Shown piece after piece: positions 1 through 8,732 of a stretch of DNA of 64,000 nucleotides. The DNA comes from CAWJAP01 sp963834365 (GTDB taxonomy: Bacteria; Acidobacteriota; Vicinamibacteria; Vicinamibacterales; Vicinamibacteraceae), in assembly GCA_963834365.1 (NCBI GenBank), contig CAWIBS010000041.1, forward strand, positions 124,001-188,000, read 5' to 3'. The translations under genes were made by a program, and so were the position numbers. The notes under the pieces are model-generated. The model had not been told where the DNA came from. It saw only the letters and a list, made by a program, of their open reading frames with translations, and did not search any database. Within the stretch, counting starts at the first letter, position 1. Each line of letters opens with the position of its first letter.

Positions 1-1878
1 ACTTCGGCGGCATTCCCAATGCCGCGAACATGACCTACGACGATCGGCTGCCGATCGACGCCGGCGACGAGCGGTACATCGTGCTGAACAACCTCTCGTG
101 GGCGAAGGGCAATCACAACCTGAAGTTCGGCTTCTACTACGAGCGCAACTACGCGTCTGAGGGGCCGCGCACGAATTTCGGCGGCGATTTCGCGTTCGAT
201 GCCGACTGCGAACAACCCGCTGAACACCGGCAACGCCTATGCGAACGCCGCGCTCGGCGTGTTCCGGACCTACACCGAAGGCAGCAATCGCACCACCGCG
301 CGCAACGTCATCGACCTGTTCGAGTGGTTCGCGCAGGACAGCTGGAAGGTCACGCGGCGGCTGACCGTCGACTACGGGATGCGATTCTCGCGCGCGACGC
401 CGTACCGGTTTCCCGACCGTGATGCGGCGGCGTTCGTGTTCGAGAACTACGACCCGAGCCGGGCCCCGCTGCTGTATCAGTCGGCGCTGAATGCGGCCGG
501 CCAGCGCGCGTCACGCAATCCGGTCACCGGCGAGCTCGGCCCGGCCGTGCTGATTGGCGCCTACGTGCCCGGAACGGGCGACGTCACCAACGGCATGGTG
601 ACCGCGAACGATCCCGCGCTATCGGAACGGGTTCACACGGCAGCAGCCGATGCAGCTCGGGCCCCGCCTCGGCTTTTCGTGGGATGTTTTCGGCGACGGG
701 AAGACTGCGGTCCGCGGCGGCTTCGGCGTGACGAAGAACATGATTCCGTCGTCGGGCCTGATTTCGGGCGCGGCGAACAACAATCCGCCGAATCAGTTCC
801 GCCCGCAGATTTTCTACGGCACGATGGACACGTTCCTCAGTTCCACCGGCGTGCTGTTCCCGAACAACGTCACGTCGTTCGAGTGGGACCAGAAGATCCC
901 GACTGTTCGCACCTGGTCGATCGGCGTCCAGCGCGACCTCGGCGTCAGCACGCTGCTCGATCTCGCTTACGTCGGCAACTTCGCCCGCTACCTGAGCCAG
1001 CAGCGCAACCTCAACCTCGTGCCCTACGGCGCGCGCTTCCTGCCGCAGAACGCCGATCCGGCGAACCCGTCGACGCCGCTCGCGGACAACTTCTTCCGGC
1101 CCTATCCCGGACTCGGGAATCTCGACTACCGCGAGTATTCCGGCATCTCGAACTACCACGGGCTCCAGGCGTCGCTCAATCGCCGGTTCGTGCAGGGCGT
1201 CCAGTTCGGGGTGTCCTACACCTGGTCGAAGTCGATGGACTACACCAGCGGCGACAACGGCGGGATCCCGACCTACCAGCCGGTCGACGAATGGGTGTAT
1301 GGGCTCGCGGCGTTCGACCAGCAGCACGTCGCCGTGGTCAACTTCATCTGGGATCTTCCAAGGCTGAGCCAGCGTCGGTGCCGATGGTCGTCAGAGCCGT
1401 TCTCGACAACTGGCAGTTCTCGGGCATCGGGACGTTCGCCAGCGGCACGCCGGCCGGCGTCGCTCTGGCGACCACTGACAATTTCGACTTCTCGGGCGGC
1501 GGCGACGGAACGCGCGTCAACGTGACGGGCCCCGTCGAACTACGTCAAGGAGTCGGGCTCGCTACAGTGGATCGCGCCCGGATTTCGTCGCCCGCCCGGC
1601 GCGGGGCGAGGACGGCAACACCGGCAAGTTCCTGTTCCGGAATCCCTGGCATTCACAACTGGGACATGGCGCTGTTCAAGAACATTCCGTTCGGCAAGGC
1701 CCGTCAGATCCAGTTCCGGTGGGAGGCCTACAACGTCTTCAATCACACGCAATATGCCACGGTCGATACGACCGCACGGTTCAATCCAGCCGGCCAGCAA
1801 GTCAACGCGACCTTCGGCCAGGTGACGTCGACCCGGCCGCCGCGGCAGATGCAGGTCTCGCTTCGCGTCCAGTTCTGA
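1..1878 (+). CDS. TonB-dependent receptor (Oar-like), 3' part, frameshifted
   Basis: C-terminal part of an outer-membrane TonB-dependent transporter; the 5' end lies before the window. The product is read in three frames: frame 3 to about 215 (WAKGNHNLKFGFYYER), frame 1 to about 640 (DLFEWFAQDSWKVTRRLTVD), frame 2 from about 650 to 1365 (RLGFSWDVFGDGKTAVRGGF, then YTWSKSMDYTSGDNGG), then frame 1 to the stop. A further break is likely near 1540-1640. Landmarks of the carboxypeptidase-regulatory, Oar-type receptor barrel are clear: QDSWKVT, GDGKTAVRGGFG, NYHGLQASLNRRF and the late NPGIHNWDM/FRWEAYNVFNHTQ block. The protein ends in aromatic VQF, as usual for outer-membrane barrels. The substrate is unknown; neighbouring hydrolases suggest oligosaccharides. 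The breaks could be sequencing errors or true decay. Confidence 0.8.
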
Positions 1879-1939
1879 CGCGGCCGACGAACCGGGGCCA
1901 TGGCAGACGGGTATCCAGGCGGGATGCAGTCGCACGGGC

Positions 1940-1955
1940 GGGCCAGAACTGGCCC
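1940..1955. terminator. possible bidirectional terminator hairpin
   Basis: A perfect 7-bp stem with a 2-base loop, GGGCCAGAACTGGCCC, lies in the 140-bp gap between two convergent genes. There is no T-tract, so it would be an atypical terminator. Only the inverted repeat is seen directly. Confidence 0.3.
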
Positions 1956-2018
1956 CCGGCGCTGACATCAACCCGACCGCGATCGCATGCGGCAGCCGCC
2001 GGCGCGAAGGTGCGGAGG

Positions 2019-3523
2019 TCATTGCGAAGGGGGTGGTGGGCCGGCAACCGGCCGACCGGGCGCCGGATATTTCTCCGCTTCATCGTCGAGCACGAGCACC
2101 CAGTCGCTGCCGAGGCCCTCGTACTGCGGCTTGAACTCCCGAGCGCCGCTGTTCTCGAAGGTGCCAATCTCCGTCGAGGTGCCGTTTCGCGGGTTGAACC
2201 AGAACGCCCTGACGTGCGAGCCGGAGATCTTGGCGAGATTCACCGTGAAGGCGATGCCGGCGCCCGTGTAGACGAACAGGTGGTCGGGACCGCGAATCGC
2301 CTGGATACGCTCCGGTCCGTCGAGTGGGTCGACGACGATCGACTGGTCGGGCACGCGGGCGAGCATGGGGCGCGATTCCATCAGCGTCCGGACGTGCTGC
2401 ATCTGCGCCGCGCCGGGGCGATGGATCGCCTGGTCCCAGAAGTAGAGCGGGCCGTTGATCGGGCGCCGTCCCGGGGCATACATCTGCCAGACGGAGTGAT
2501 TACCGTAGGCCACGTCCCGCTGCGCCGGCGAAGAGCGTCCCAGTACGCGCGTTGGCGCACATGGTTGTCCGAGGAGAAGCCGTTCTGCCGCGAGCCACGA
2601 AGAACCCGATCGGATGGTCTTCGTAGAGGGGCTCACCGTCGACACCGGCTTCACCGGCATGCGGGCATAGTCGGCGGCGATCTTGTCCCAGGGTTTCGAC
2701 TTCGCTGCCGGGCCCGTGCGCCGTCTGCTGCATGTTGAAGTCGAGCCAGCGGTCGGTGTGGAACCACGTCGATGATGTGTGGCCTCCGCCCGGGTGGAAC
2801 GTCATCAGCGCGGCGGTCGTAGTCCTCTCGGCCGGAGACGCCGATCGCGATCCCGCTCGCCATGGCGCGCCATACGTCCTCGAAACCCTCCCGTGTTCGA
2901 TCGCCGCCGAGCACCCAGATGATCGCTTTCTTCCCGTACCGCTTCCCGAGGAACTCTCCATAGGACTGCGCGTTGTCGGCGGTGAACACCTTGTCGCCCG
3001 GGTCGGTTGACCCCAGCCATCGTCCCCACGTCGGGAGCAGCGCGACGTACAGCCCGAGCCGGTTCGCCGAATCAACGATGTAGTCCACGTGATCCCAGTA
3101 GTCGTACTGCTGCGCGTTCGCCGGATCGATCCCGGCGTGATCGCGGGCCGGGCCGGATCGTTGTCGATCGAGCGGAAGATCGCCATAGGCGTTGGGATCA
3201 CCTGATCCCGTCCAACTCGGCCAGCGCGACGGCATGGATACGCGTGAATCGCTGGTCGGCGCGGAGCTGGAGGTAGCGCGCCACCTGCTCGCGGTTGGAC
3301 GATGGAACAGCTCCCAGGCGGTGTCCGAGAGATACAGAAACGGCTGGCCGCCCTGCTGGATCAGATACCGCTGGTCCGGATGAACCACGAGCTGCGGCAG
3401 CGATGACTTCGCTGTCGCCGGCACCGGAGCGGATCCCGGCGGTCGGGGCGCAGGGACGGGCTGGGCGCCGGCAGCGGCCGCGCCGAGCAGCAGGAGAACG
3501 CTGAAACGCCAGGCTGGTCGCAT
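2019..3523 (-). CDS. DUF4038 / GH140-like (apiosidase-type) glycoside hydrolase, frameshifted
   Basis: Secreted glycoside hydrolase of the DUF4038 family with a C-terminal putative collagen-binding domain. Members include GH140 endo-apiosidases. The start at 3523 gives a signal peptide (MRPAWRFSVLLLLGAAAAGA). Pieces in several frames rebuild the family: GQPFLYLSDTAWELFHR, NREQVARYLQLRA and AVALAELDGIR in a second frame, DPNAYGDLPL, YWDHVDYIVDSANRLGLYV, FLGKRYGKKAIIWVLGGDR, then MTFHPGGGHTSS, WLDFNMQQ, DGEPLYEDHP and YGNHSVWQMY. The end (RAFWFNPRNGTSTEIGTF) is the usual C-terminal domain. At least three frame breaks are needed. The gene converges on the receptor and diverges from the AraC gene. 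Family assignment is strong; activity on apiosides is inference. Confidence 0.8.
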
Positions 3524-3812
3524 CGTTCGACAAGTGTCCGGATGAGGGCGCATTCTGCCAAGCACGCACGGCCATGCCTATGAAGATCCTCTCAAATATT
3601 CGGACGATCGTGGCGCGTCTCAGCGAAGGGCCCCGGTGAAATTCGTCCAATCCTTGAATCGCTTCTTTCAATCCGACTCCCGGTCGCAACTGTTAGCTGT
3701 TGGCGTCGCACCGTTCCGATTCCCCAACGTCCGTCACCAGCTGCCTGCTCACGTGACTAGAACCCCTCGGTTGCCCCGTTCATCGGCTCGGGCTCGCGCC
3801 TGGAAGGAGCTG

Positions 3813-4759
3813 ATGGCCGCCTGCGCGCGCTTCACGTTCGAGCCGCACGATATCGCGGCTCAGCTCGATGCCCGCGGCCGCTACGAGGTGCCGCTCGACG
3901 AGGAGTTCGCGTTCAGCCATCAAACTGTTCCACTATTCGTCGCGGCAGCACACGCGCGGCCCGACGTGGCACGAGCGGCTCGAGCTGTTCGTGCCGCTCG
4001 ACGGCCGCACGCTCTTTCGCATGGGGGACGAGACGATCGAGCTCGACCGGGCGACCTGCTCGTCGTCGAAAATCTCACCCTCCATCATGTCGTCGATTTC
4101 CCGGGGTTCGATACCCGTGTCATCGTCGTGTCGTTCCGGCCGGAGTTCGTCTACAGCCTCGGATCGCCGTCGTACGACTATACGTTCCTCGTCCCGTTCT
4201 ACTCGCGCGCCGAGCGGCGGGCGCGCGTCTGTCACTTCCGAACGAGCCGGAAGCCTGCCACGCGGTCCGCCGACTCCTCGAGTGCCGCTTCCGGGCCGCG
4301 GACACGCCCGTACAGCGTGCGGGATGCAAGGCCTTCCTGCTGCAGCTCCTCTTCGAGCTGGGCCAGCGATACCCGGCTTCCGAGCAGCAGCATTTCGACT
4401 TCATCCGACAACAGCAGCGATCCATGCGCCTCAAGGCGGTCTTCGATCACGTGCGCGAGCACTATGCCGACCGCCTGACCGTGGCGCGGGCCGCGCAACT
4501 GGTCGGCATGAGCCAGCCCCAGTTCATGAAGACCTTCAAGAAGGTCGCGGGCATGACGCTCGTGGCGTACCTGAATCACGTGCGCCTCGCGAACGGATCC
4601 CGTCTGCTGCGCGAAACCGGCCTCACGATTGCCGAGATCGCGAGCAACGTCGGCTTCTCCGATCAGAGCTACTTCGACAAGCGTTTCAAGCGCGCGTTCG
4701 GCCGCACGCCAAAGGCGTTCCGCCTGGGCCACAGTGGTCAAAATCCTCCCAGGATCTGA
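3813..4759 (+). CDS. AraC-family transcriptional regulator, frameshifted
   Basis: Regulator with an N-terminal cupin-like sensor region and a C-terminal AraC double helix-turn-helix. The ATG at 3813 follows GGAAGGAGC. The N-terminus runs in frame 3 (RYEVPLDEEFAFSH), then frame 1 (HERLELFVPLDGRTLFRMGD), frame 3 again (ENLTLHHVVDFPGFDTRVI) and frame 2 to the end. The DNA-binding part is intact: DRLTVARAAQLVGMSQPQF and GLTIAEIASNVGFSDQSYF, followed by FKRAFGRTPKAFR. It diverges from the GH140-like gene across about 290 bp and precedes the ApnO-like gene by 176 bp, so it is a candidate local regulator of the sugar genes. No operator could be assigned. Confidence 0.85.
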
Positions 4760-4935
4760 CGTGACTTTACTAGCGTTGCCGGGTCGACCAGCCATAGCGT
4801 CACCAGCGACGCCGACCGCAGCCTTTGCTCGATCTTGGCAAGTGCGGCCGCGTTCCCGGTCGCAGCCATTCAAGCCAGCGTGGAGCAATGGCCGCCGTTG
4901 AAAGCCTCGGAGGCCAGGCGATTCAAGGAACATCG

Positions 4936-5769
4936 ATGTCTACTCGAATTGCACTCGTCGGCGCCGGCGGCAAGATGGGATGCCGTGTGACCGACAATTT
5001 CCTGAAGTCGACCTACGTGGTCGATTACGTGGAGGTGTCGGAACGGGGGCTCGAGGCCCTTGGTTCGAGGGGCATTCAAGTCGTCCCCGAAGAGCGAGCA
5101 GTGCGGGCCGGCGACGTGGTGATCCTTGCCGTGCCCGACGTGCTCATGGGCGAGATTGCGGCCAGAGTCATCCCGCAGATGCGTCCGGAATCGCTGTTGA
5201 TGACGCTCGATCCGGCGGCGCCTCTCGACGGCCAGCTTCCGCTGCGCCACGACATCGCGTGCGTCGTGGCGCATCCCTGTCATCCGTCGGTGTTCAACTG
5301 GGAGCCGACGGAAGCGGCCTTCCGCGATTTCTACGGCGGCATCTCCGCCAGGCAGGCGATCGTCTGCGCGGTGATGCAGGGCGGCGAGGACCAGTATCGT
5401 CTCGGCGTCGATGTGGCCTCGACCATGTATGCGCCGGTCAGCCGTGTCCATCGGGTGACACTCGAGCAGATGGCCATGCTCGAGCCGGCGCTCGTGGAGA
5501 CCCTCGCTCAAACGTGCATGGAAGCGGTAAAGGAGGGCCACGACAGGCTCGTGGCGGACGGCGTGCCGGCGCCGGCTGTGCGTGATTTCGTGCTGGGACA
5601 CCTGCGAATTCAGATTGCCGTACTGTTCGGCGAGGTGAATGGCACGTTCTCCGACGCCGCGTACAAGATCAGCCGTCGCGCCAAGGGGGTGCTCTTCAAG
5701 GACAACTGGCAGCGGATCTTCGAGGCATCGGACATCCGCGAGCAGGTCCGCGATATCACCAGGCGCTGA
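4936..5769 (+). CDS. ApnO-like / phosphogluconate dehydrogenase C-terminal domain oxidoreductase
   Basis: Intact cytosolic protein of 277 aa. A Rossmann dinucleotide fold opens it (IALVGAGGKMG, glycine-rich loop at residues 9-15), followed by DVVILAVPD and ACVVAHPCHPSVFN. The C-terminal half is helical, of the PGDH_C type (GHLRIQIAVLFGEVNGTFSD). This resembles D-apionate oxidoisomerase (ApnO), the NAD-dependent step that turns D-apionate into 3-oxo-isoapionate. ATG 4936 has AAGGAA just upstream and gives a normal N-terminus; longer in-frame starts add unconserved sequence. The GH140-like neighbour would release apiose, which fits, but no apiose dehydrogenase or lactonase is in the window. An alternative is another substrate in the same family. 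Confidence 0.7.
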   Translation: MSTRIALVGAGGKMGCRVTDNFLKSTYVVDYVEVSERGLEALGSRGIQVVPEERAVRAGDVVILAVPDVLMGEIAARVIPQMRPESLLMTLDPAAPLDGQLPLRHDIACVVAHPCHPSVFNWEPTEAAFRDFYGGISARQAIVCAVMQGGEDQYRLGVDVASTMYAPVSRVHRVTLEQMAMLEPALVETLAQTCMEAVKEGHDRLVADGVPAPAVRDFVLGHLRIQIAVLFGEVNGTFSDAAYKISRRAKGVLFKDNWQRIFEASDIREQVRDITRR

Positions 5770-5842
5770 GCTTCGTGCGCAGCAGTCGCGTCGAACCGCC
5801 ATGGCCTGCGTCGCAGAGCGCCGGGCGCAGGTTGGATCGCGG

Positions 5843-7222
5843 CTATCGGCTCGCGGCTGGCTTCGGCCGGACGACGCCGCCGGCGCCCGCGTTCATCGGG
5901 AACTCGACCGCCGATGCGTCGACCTCCTGCTCCCAGCGCGCGACTCGCGCCCTCAGATCGGCGAGCCGCGCGGGCTCGTGGTACCCGCGGTCGTCGCGCT
6001 CGCCGGGATCGGCCTCGAGATCGAACAGCAGATCGATCGCGCCGTCCCGGAGGTACTTCCACCGCCCAACCCGAACCGCACGCTGCCGGCGGTCCGGCCT
6101 GTCGATGCGCCAGAACATGGCGCGCTCGGACGTGGTCTTCGTCGTCAGGAGGGGCAGGAGGTCCACACCGTCGAACGGGCGTCTGGCAGCCGGGCTGGTC
6201 TTCGTCGCCGCGAGAATCGTCGCCGTCAGATCGAACGTGCCGGCCACCTGGCTGGTCACGGTGCCGGCGACGATGCGTCCGGGCCAGCGCATCAGACACG
6301 GCACGCGGATGCCGCCCTCGAAGAGCGTCCCCTTGTGATGGAAGAACGGGGCGTTGCGGGACAGGCGCTCGCCGCCGTTGTCGTTCGTGAAGATGACGAG
6401 CGTGTCGTCCGCGATGTTCAGGCGATCGAGGGCGGCGAGAATCCGGCCGACGGCCGCGTCCATGCCTTCGAGCATCCGTGCGTACTCCGCACGCGTCCCG
6501 TCGTACCACGTCGCCTCGTTCCGCACATCGCCCGGCCGTCCCGGCGCCTGAAACGGCCAGTGGACCGCGTTGTAGGCCACGTAGAGGAAGAAGGGGTCCG
6601 CCGCGCGCTTCTCGATGAACGCGACGGCACGATCGGTGAGGAGATCCGTGAGATAGCCCGGCGTGTCGACCGGCTTGGCGTCCGCCCAGAGATCGGCCTC
6701 GCCGGTGCGGTACTTGTGCGAGTACATGTCGACGTTGCCGCTGAGCAGGCCGAAGAACTCCTCGAACCCGTGCGCGTTCGGCCCGAACTCGGGACGGAAG
6801 CCGAGGTGCCACTTGCCGGCCATGCCGGTGCGATAGCCGTTGTCGCGCAGCAGGCGCGGGAGCGTCGGCTCCGAGGCCGGGAGCCCCGCGTCGCGATCCG
6901 CGGGAAGCAGCGCCCATTCGAGGCCGACTCGCTGCTGATAGCGTCCCGTCATCAGCGCCGCCCGCGTCGGCGTGCACACCGGCCCGTTCGAATAGAAGTC
7001 GGTGAAGCGCACGCCCTCGCGCGCCAGCCGATCGAGGTGCGGTGTCCGGATGTCCTTGACGCCGTAGCTGCCGATATCGCCATAGCCCATGTCGTCCACG
7101 AGGATGACGATGACGTTCGGCCTGCCCGATGTCTGGGCGTGCGCCGGCACGGCCGCGGCCAGGGCGGCAGCAAGACACATCATGACGAGGGCGCGGGAAG
7201 TCTTGGGGCCTCGCTCGGACAT
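5843..7222 (-). CDS. secreted arylsulfatase (type I sulfatase)
   Basis: Type I, formylglycine-dependent sulfatase of about 459 aa. With the start at 7222 a signal peptide is visible (MMCLAAALAAAVPAHAQ). Metal-ligand Asp43/Asp44 lie in PNVIVILVDDMGYGDIG. The C-x-P-x-R maturation motif is CTPTRAALMTGR with Cys83 as the residue converted to formylglycine. Later family motifs are GMAGKWHLG, FFLYVAYNAVHWPFQ and TLVIFTNDNGGE, then HHKGTLFEGGIRVP and a short C-terminal subdomain. Length and domains are normal and there is no frame break. The anaerobic or FGE-type maturase that Cys83 requires is not in the window. Substrate unknown; sulfated glycans are likely from the setting. Confidence 0.92.
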   Translation of the reverse strand: MSERGPKTSRALVMMCLAAALAAAVPAHAQTSGRPNVIVILVDDMGYGDIGSYGVKDIRTPHLDRLAREGVRFTDFYSNGPVCTPTRAALMTGRYQQRVGLEWALLPADRDAGLPASEPTLPRLLRDNGYRTGMAGKWHLGFRPEFGPNAHGFEEFFGLLSGNVDMYSHKYRTGEADLWADAKPVDTPGYLTDLLTDRAVAFIEKRAADPFFLYVAYNAVHWPFQAPGRPGDVRNEATWYDGTRAEYARMLEGMDAAVGRILAALDRLNIADDTLVIFTNDNGGERLSRNAPFFHHKGTLFEGGIRVPCLMRWPGRIVAGTVTSQVAGTFDLTATILAATKTSPAARRPFDGVDLLPLLTTKTTSERAMFWRIDRPDRRQRAVRVGRWKYLRDGAIDLLFDLEADPGERDDRGYHEPARLADLRARVARWEQEVDASAVEFPMNAGAGGVVRPKPAASR

Positions 7223-7440
7223 GAGACGTGATGGGGCGCGTGCGTCGTGGCTGTGACGGGCCGCAGCCTCCACGAGCGGCGGCACGGAATGGACCAGATT
7301 ATCGCCGTGAAGCCAGATCATTGGCGACAACGTCCGCTGACTCCCTGACAGGCGCTGAAAAAGGGCACGGGCTGAGCCCGGGCCCTCGGACGAGATTCGA
7401 GCTCCCCTCGGCCGATCCGGTCGGCCTGCCGCCCGTCCTG

Positions 7441-7619
7441 AGCCCAGAGTTCACTTCTATTGACAATGTGGCGCAGGCCCTTAGGCCTGCCCGGGCCCGC
7501 GTTGGCCGGGTTGACCGCCTTCGCCGTGGGCTTCGGCGAGTCTCGCCGTAGCGGAGCGGAGGCGGAAGCCCGGCGCCACCTTGGCGGGCCCGTTGTCAAC
7601 ACAAGTGAACTCTGGGCTT
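7441..7619 (+). repeat. palindromic intergenic repeat, copy A
   Basis: Element with about 26-bp imperfect terminal inverted repeats: AGCCCAGAGTTCACTT plus ATTGACAA at the left, TTGTCAAC plus AAGTGAACTCTGGGCT at the right. Inside are a hairpin around CCCTTAGGCCTGCC and a second unit ending GAAGCCCGGCGCCACC. Copy A is longer than the others because about 50 bp (7511-7565) interrupt the centre. It sits just before the alpha/beta hydrolase ribosome-binding site, so it may lie in that gene's leader. The same family occurs at 8573, 14866 and 47611. Confidence 0.85.
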
Positions 7620-7673
7620 AAGATGGCGTCGCCCCACGTGGTTCTGGTTCCGCGTAGCCAAAAGGAGGTGACG

Positions 7674-8570
7674 ATGCGTCTGCTGCCGTCCATCGCGCGC
7701 TTCGTGCTGATGTCGTCCGTTCTGCTCGCCGCGGCGCCGGCGAGCGCGGGTCCTGCGCCGCCGGCCGGGTGGACCGACGGTTACGTGATGGCGAACGGCA
7801 TCCGTCTGCACTACTGGAGGACAGGCGGTGACAAGCCGGCGCTCGTCATGGCCCACGGCTCATCGGACGACGGGCTGTGCTGGACCAACCTGGCGAAGGA
7901 GTTTCAGGACCGCTACGACATCATCATGTTCGACGCCCGCGGGCACGGGCTGTCGGACCCACCGACGCCATCGGATCCCGCGGACGTGCAAGTCGAGGAT
8001 CTGGCTGGCTTGATCAAGGCGTTGAAGCTCCAGAAGCCCATCCTGATGGGCCATTCGATGGGCAGCGCCTCTGTCGCGCAGTTTGCCGCGAAATACCCCG
8101 ACGTGCCGCGAGCCGTCGTGCTCGAAGACCCGGCACTGGTGCGGCCGGCGACGCCGCCTGCGGCGACGGGTACGACGCCGCTGACACCCGAGGAGAGGCA
8201 GGCGAATGTCCTGACGCGCAACAATCTGACGGAAACGGCGCTCGTCGCCGACTGCATGAAGAATTCGCCGAAGTGGGGTCAGTCGGAATGCGAGTTCTGG
8301 GCGCCGTCGAAGCGCCGTCATCACCCGTACACGATCCGGCCGACGCCGGCGGCGAGACCGCCGATGAGCGAGCTGTTTCCGAAGATCGCGGCGCCGACGC
8401 TCATTCTCAAGGCCGACGCCCAGGGCGATCTTCGCGCGCAGAACGAAGACGTGGCGCGACTGCTGCCGAAGGGCAAGATCGTCCACATCGCCGGCGCGGG
8501 GCACAACGTGCGGCGCGAGGGCCGTGAGGAGACGATCGCGGTGCTGCGCGCGTTCCTGAGCTCGACCTAA
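7674..8570 (+). CDS. exported alpha/beta-fold hydrolase
   Basis: Protein of 298 aa with a signal peptide (residues 1-25, cleavage near PASAG) and one alpha/beta hydrolase domain. The start at 7674 is fixed by AAGGAGGTGA directly upstream, a near-perfect Shine-Dalgarno. The oxyanion-hole region is MAHGSSDD (His61-Gly62), the strand-turn FDARGHGLSDPP follows, and the nucleophile elbow is GHSMGS with Ser128. Catalytic His277 lies in AGAGHNVRRE and the acid is Asp248 or Asp252 (LKADAQGDLRA). The gene stands alone, bracketed by repeat copies A and B in the same orientation. It acts in the periplasm or outside; substrate unknown. Confidence 0.88.
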   Translation: MRLLPSIARFVLMSSVLLAAAPASAGPAPPAGWTDGYVMANGIRLHYWRTGGDKPALVMAHGSSDDGLCWTNLAKEFQDRYDIIMFDARGHGLSDPPTPSDPADVQVEDLAGLIKALKLQKPILMGHSMGSASVAQFAAKYPDVPRAVVLEDPALVRPATPPAATGTTPLTPEERQANVLTRNNLTETALVADCMKNSPKWGQSECEFWAPSKRRHHPYTIRPTPAARPPMSELFPKIAAPTLILKADAQGDLRAQNEDVARLLPKGKIVHIAGAGHNVRREGREETIAVLRAFLSST

Positions 8571-8572
8571 CT

Positions 8573-8700
8573 AGCCTAGAGTTCACTTGCGTTGACAATG
8601 TGGCGCGGGCCTTTAGGCCTGCCCGGACCCGCGTTGGCCGGGCTGAAGCCCGGCGCCACCTTGGCGGGTCCGTTGTCAACGCAAGTGAACTCTGGGATTA
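8573..8700 (+). repeat. palindromic intergenic repeat, copy B
   Basis: Compact 128-bp copy. Left end AGCCTAGAGTTCACTTGCG then TTGACAATGTGGCG; right end GGTCCGTTGTCAACG then CAAGTGAACTCTGGG. The centre holds two snap-back units, CGGGCCTTTAGGCCTG and GCCGGGCTGAAGCCCGGC. It begins three bases after the hydrolase stop and ends 32 bp before the permease start, filling the whole gap. Confidence 0.88.
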
Positions 8701-8732
8701 ACTCAGTCCAGGGATCGATCAAGGGGATCCCG

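Noticed and set aside
584..1327. 247-codon open frame on the minus strand inside the TonB-dependent receptor
   Set aside because: Arg/Glu-rich product with no domain; an antisense shadow of GC-rich coding sequence, as are many long frames in this window.
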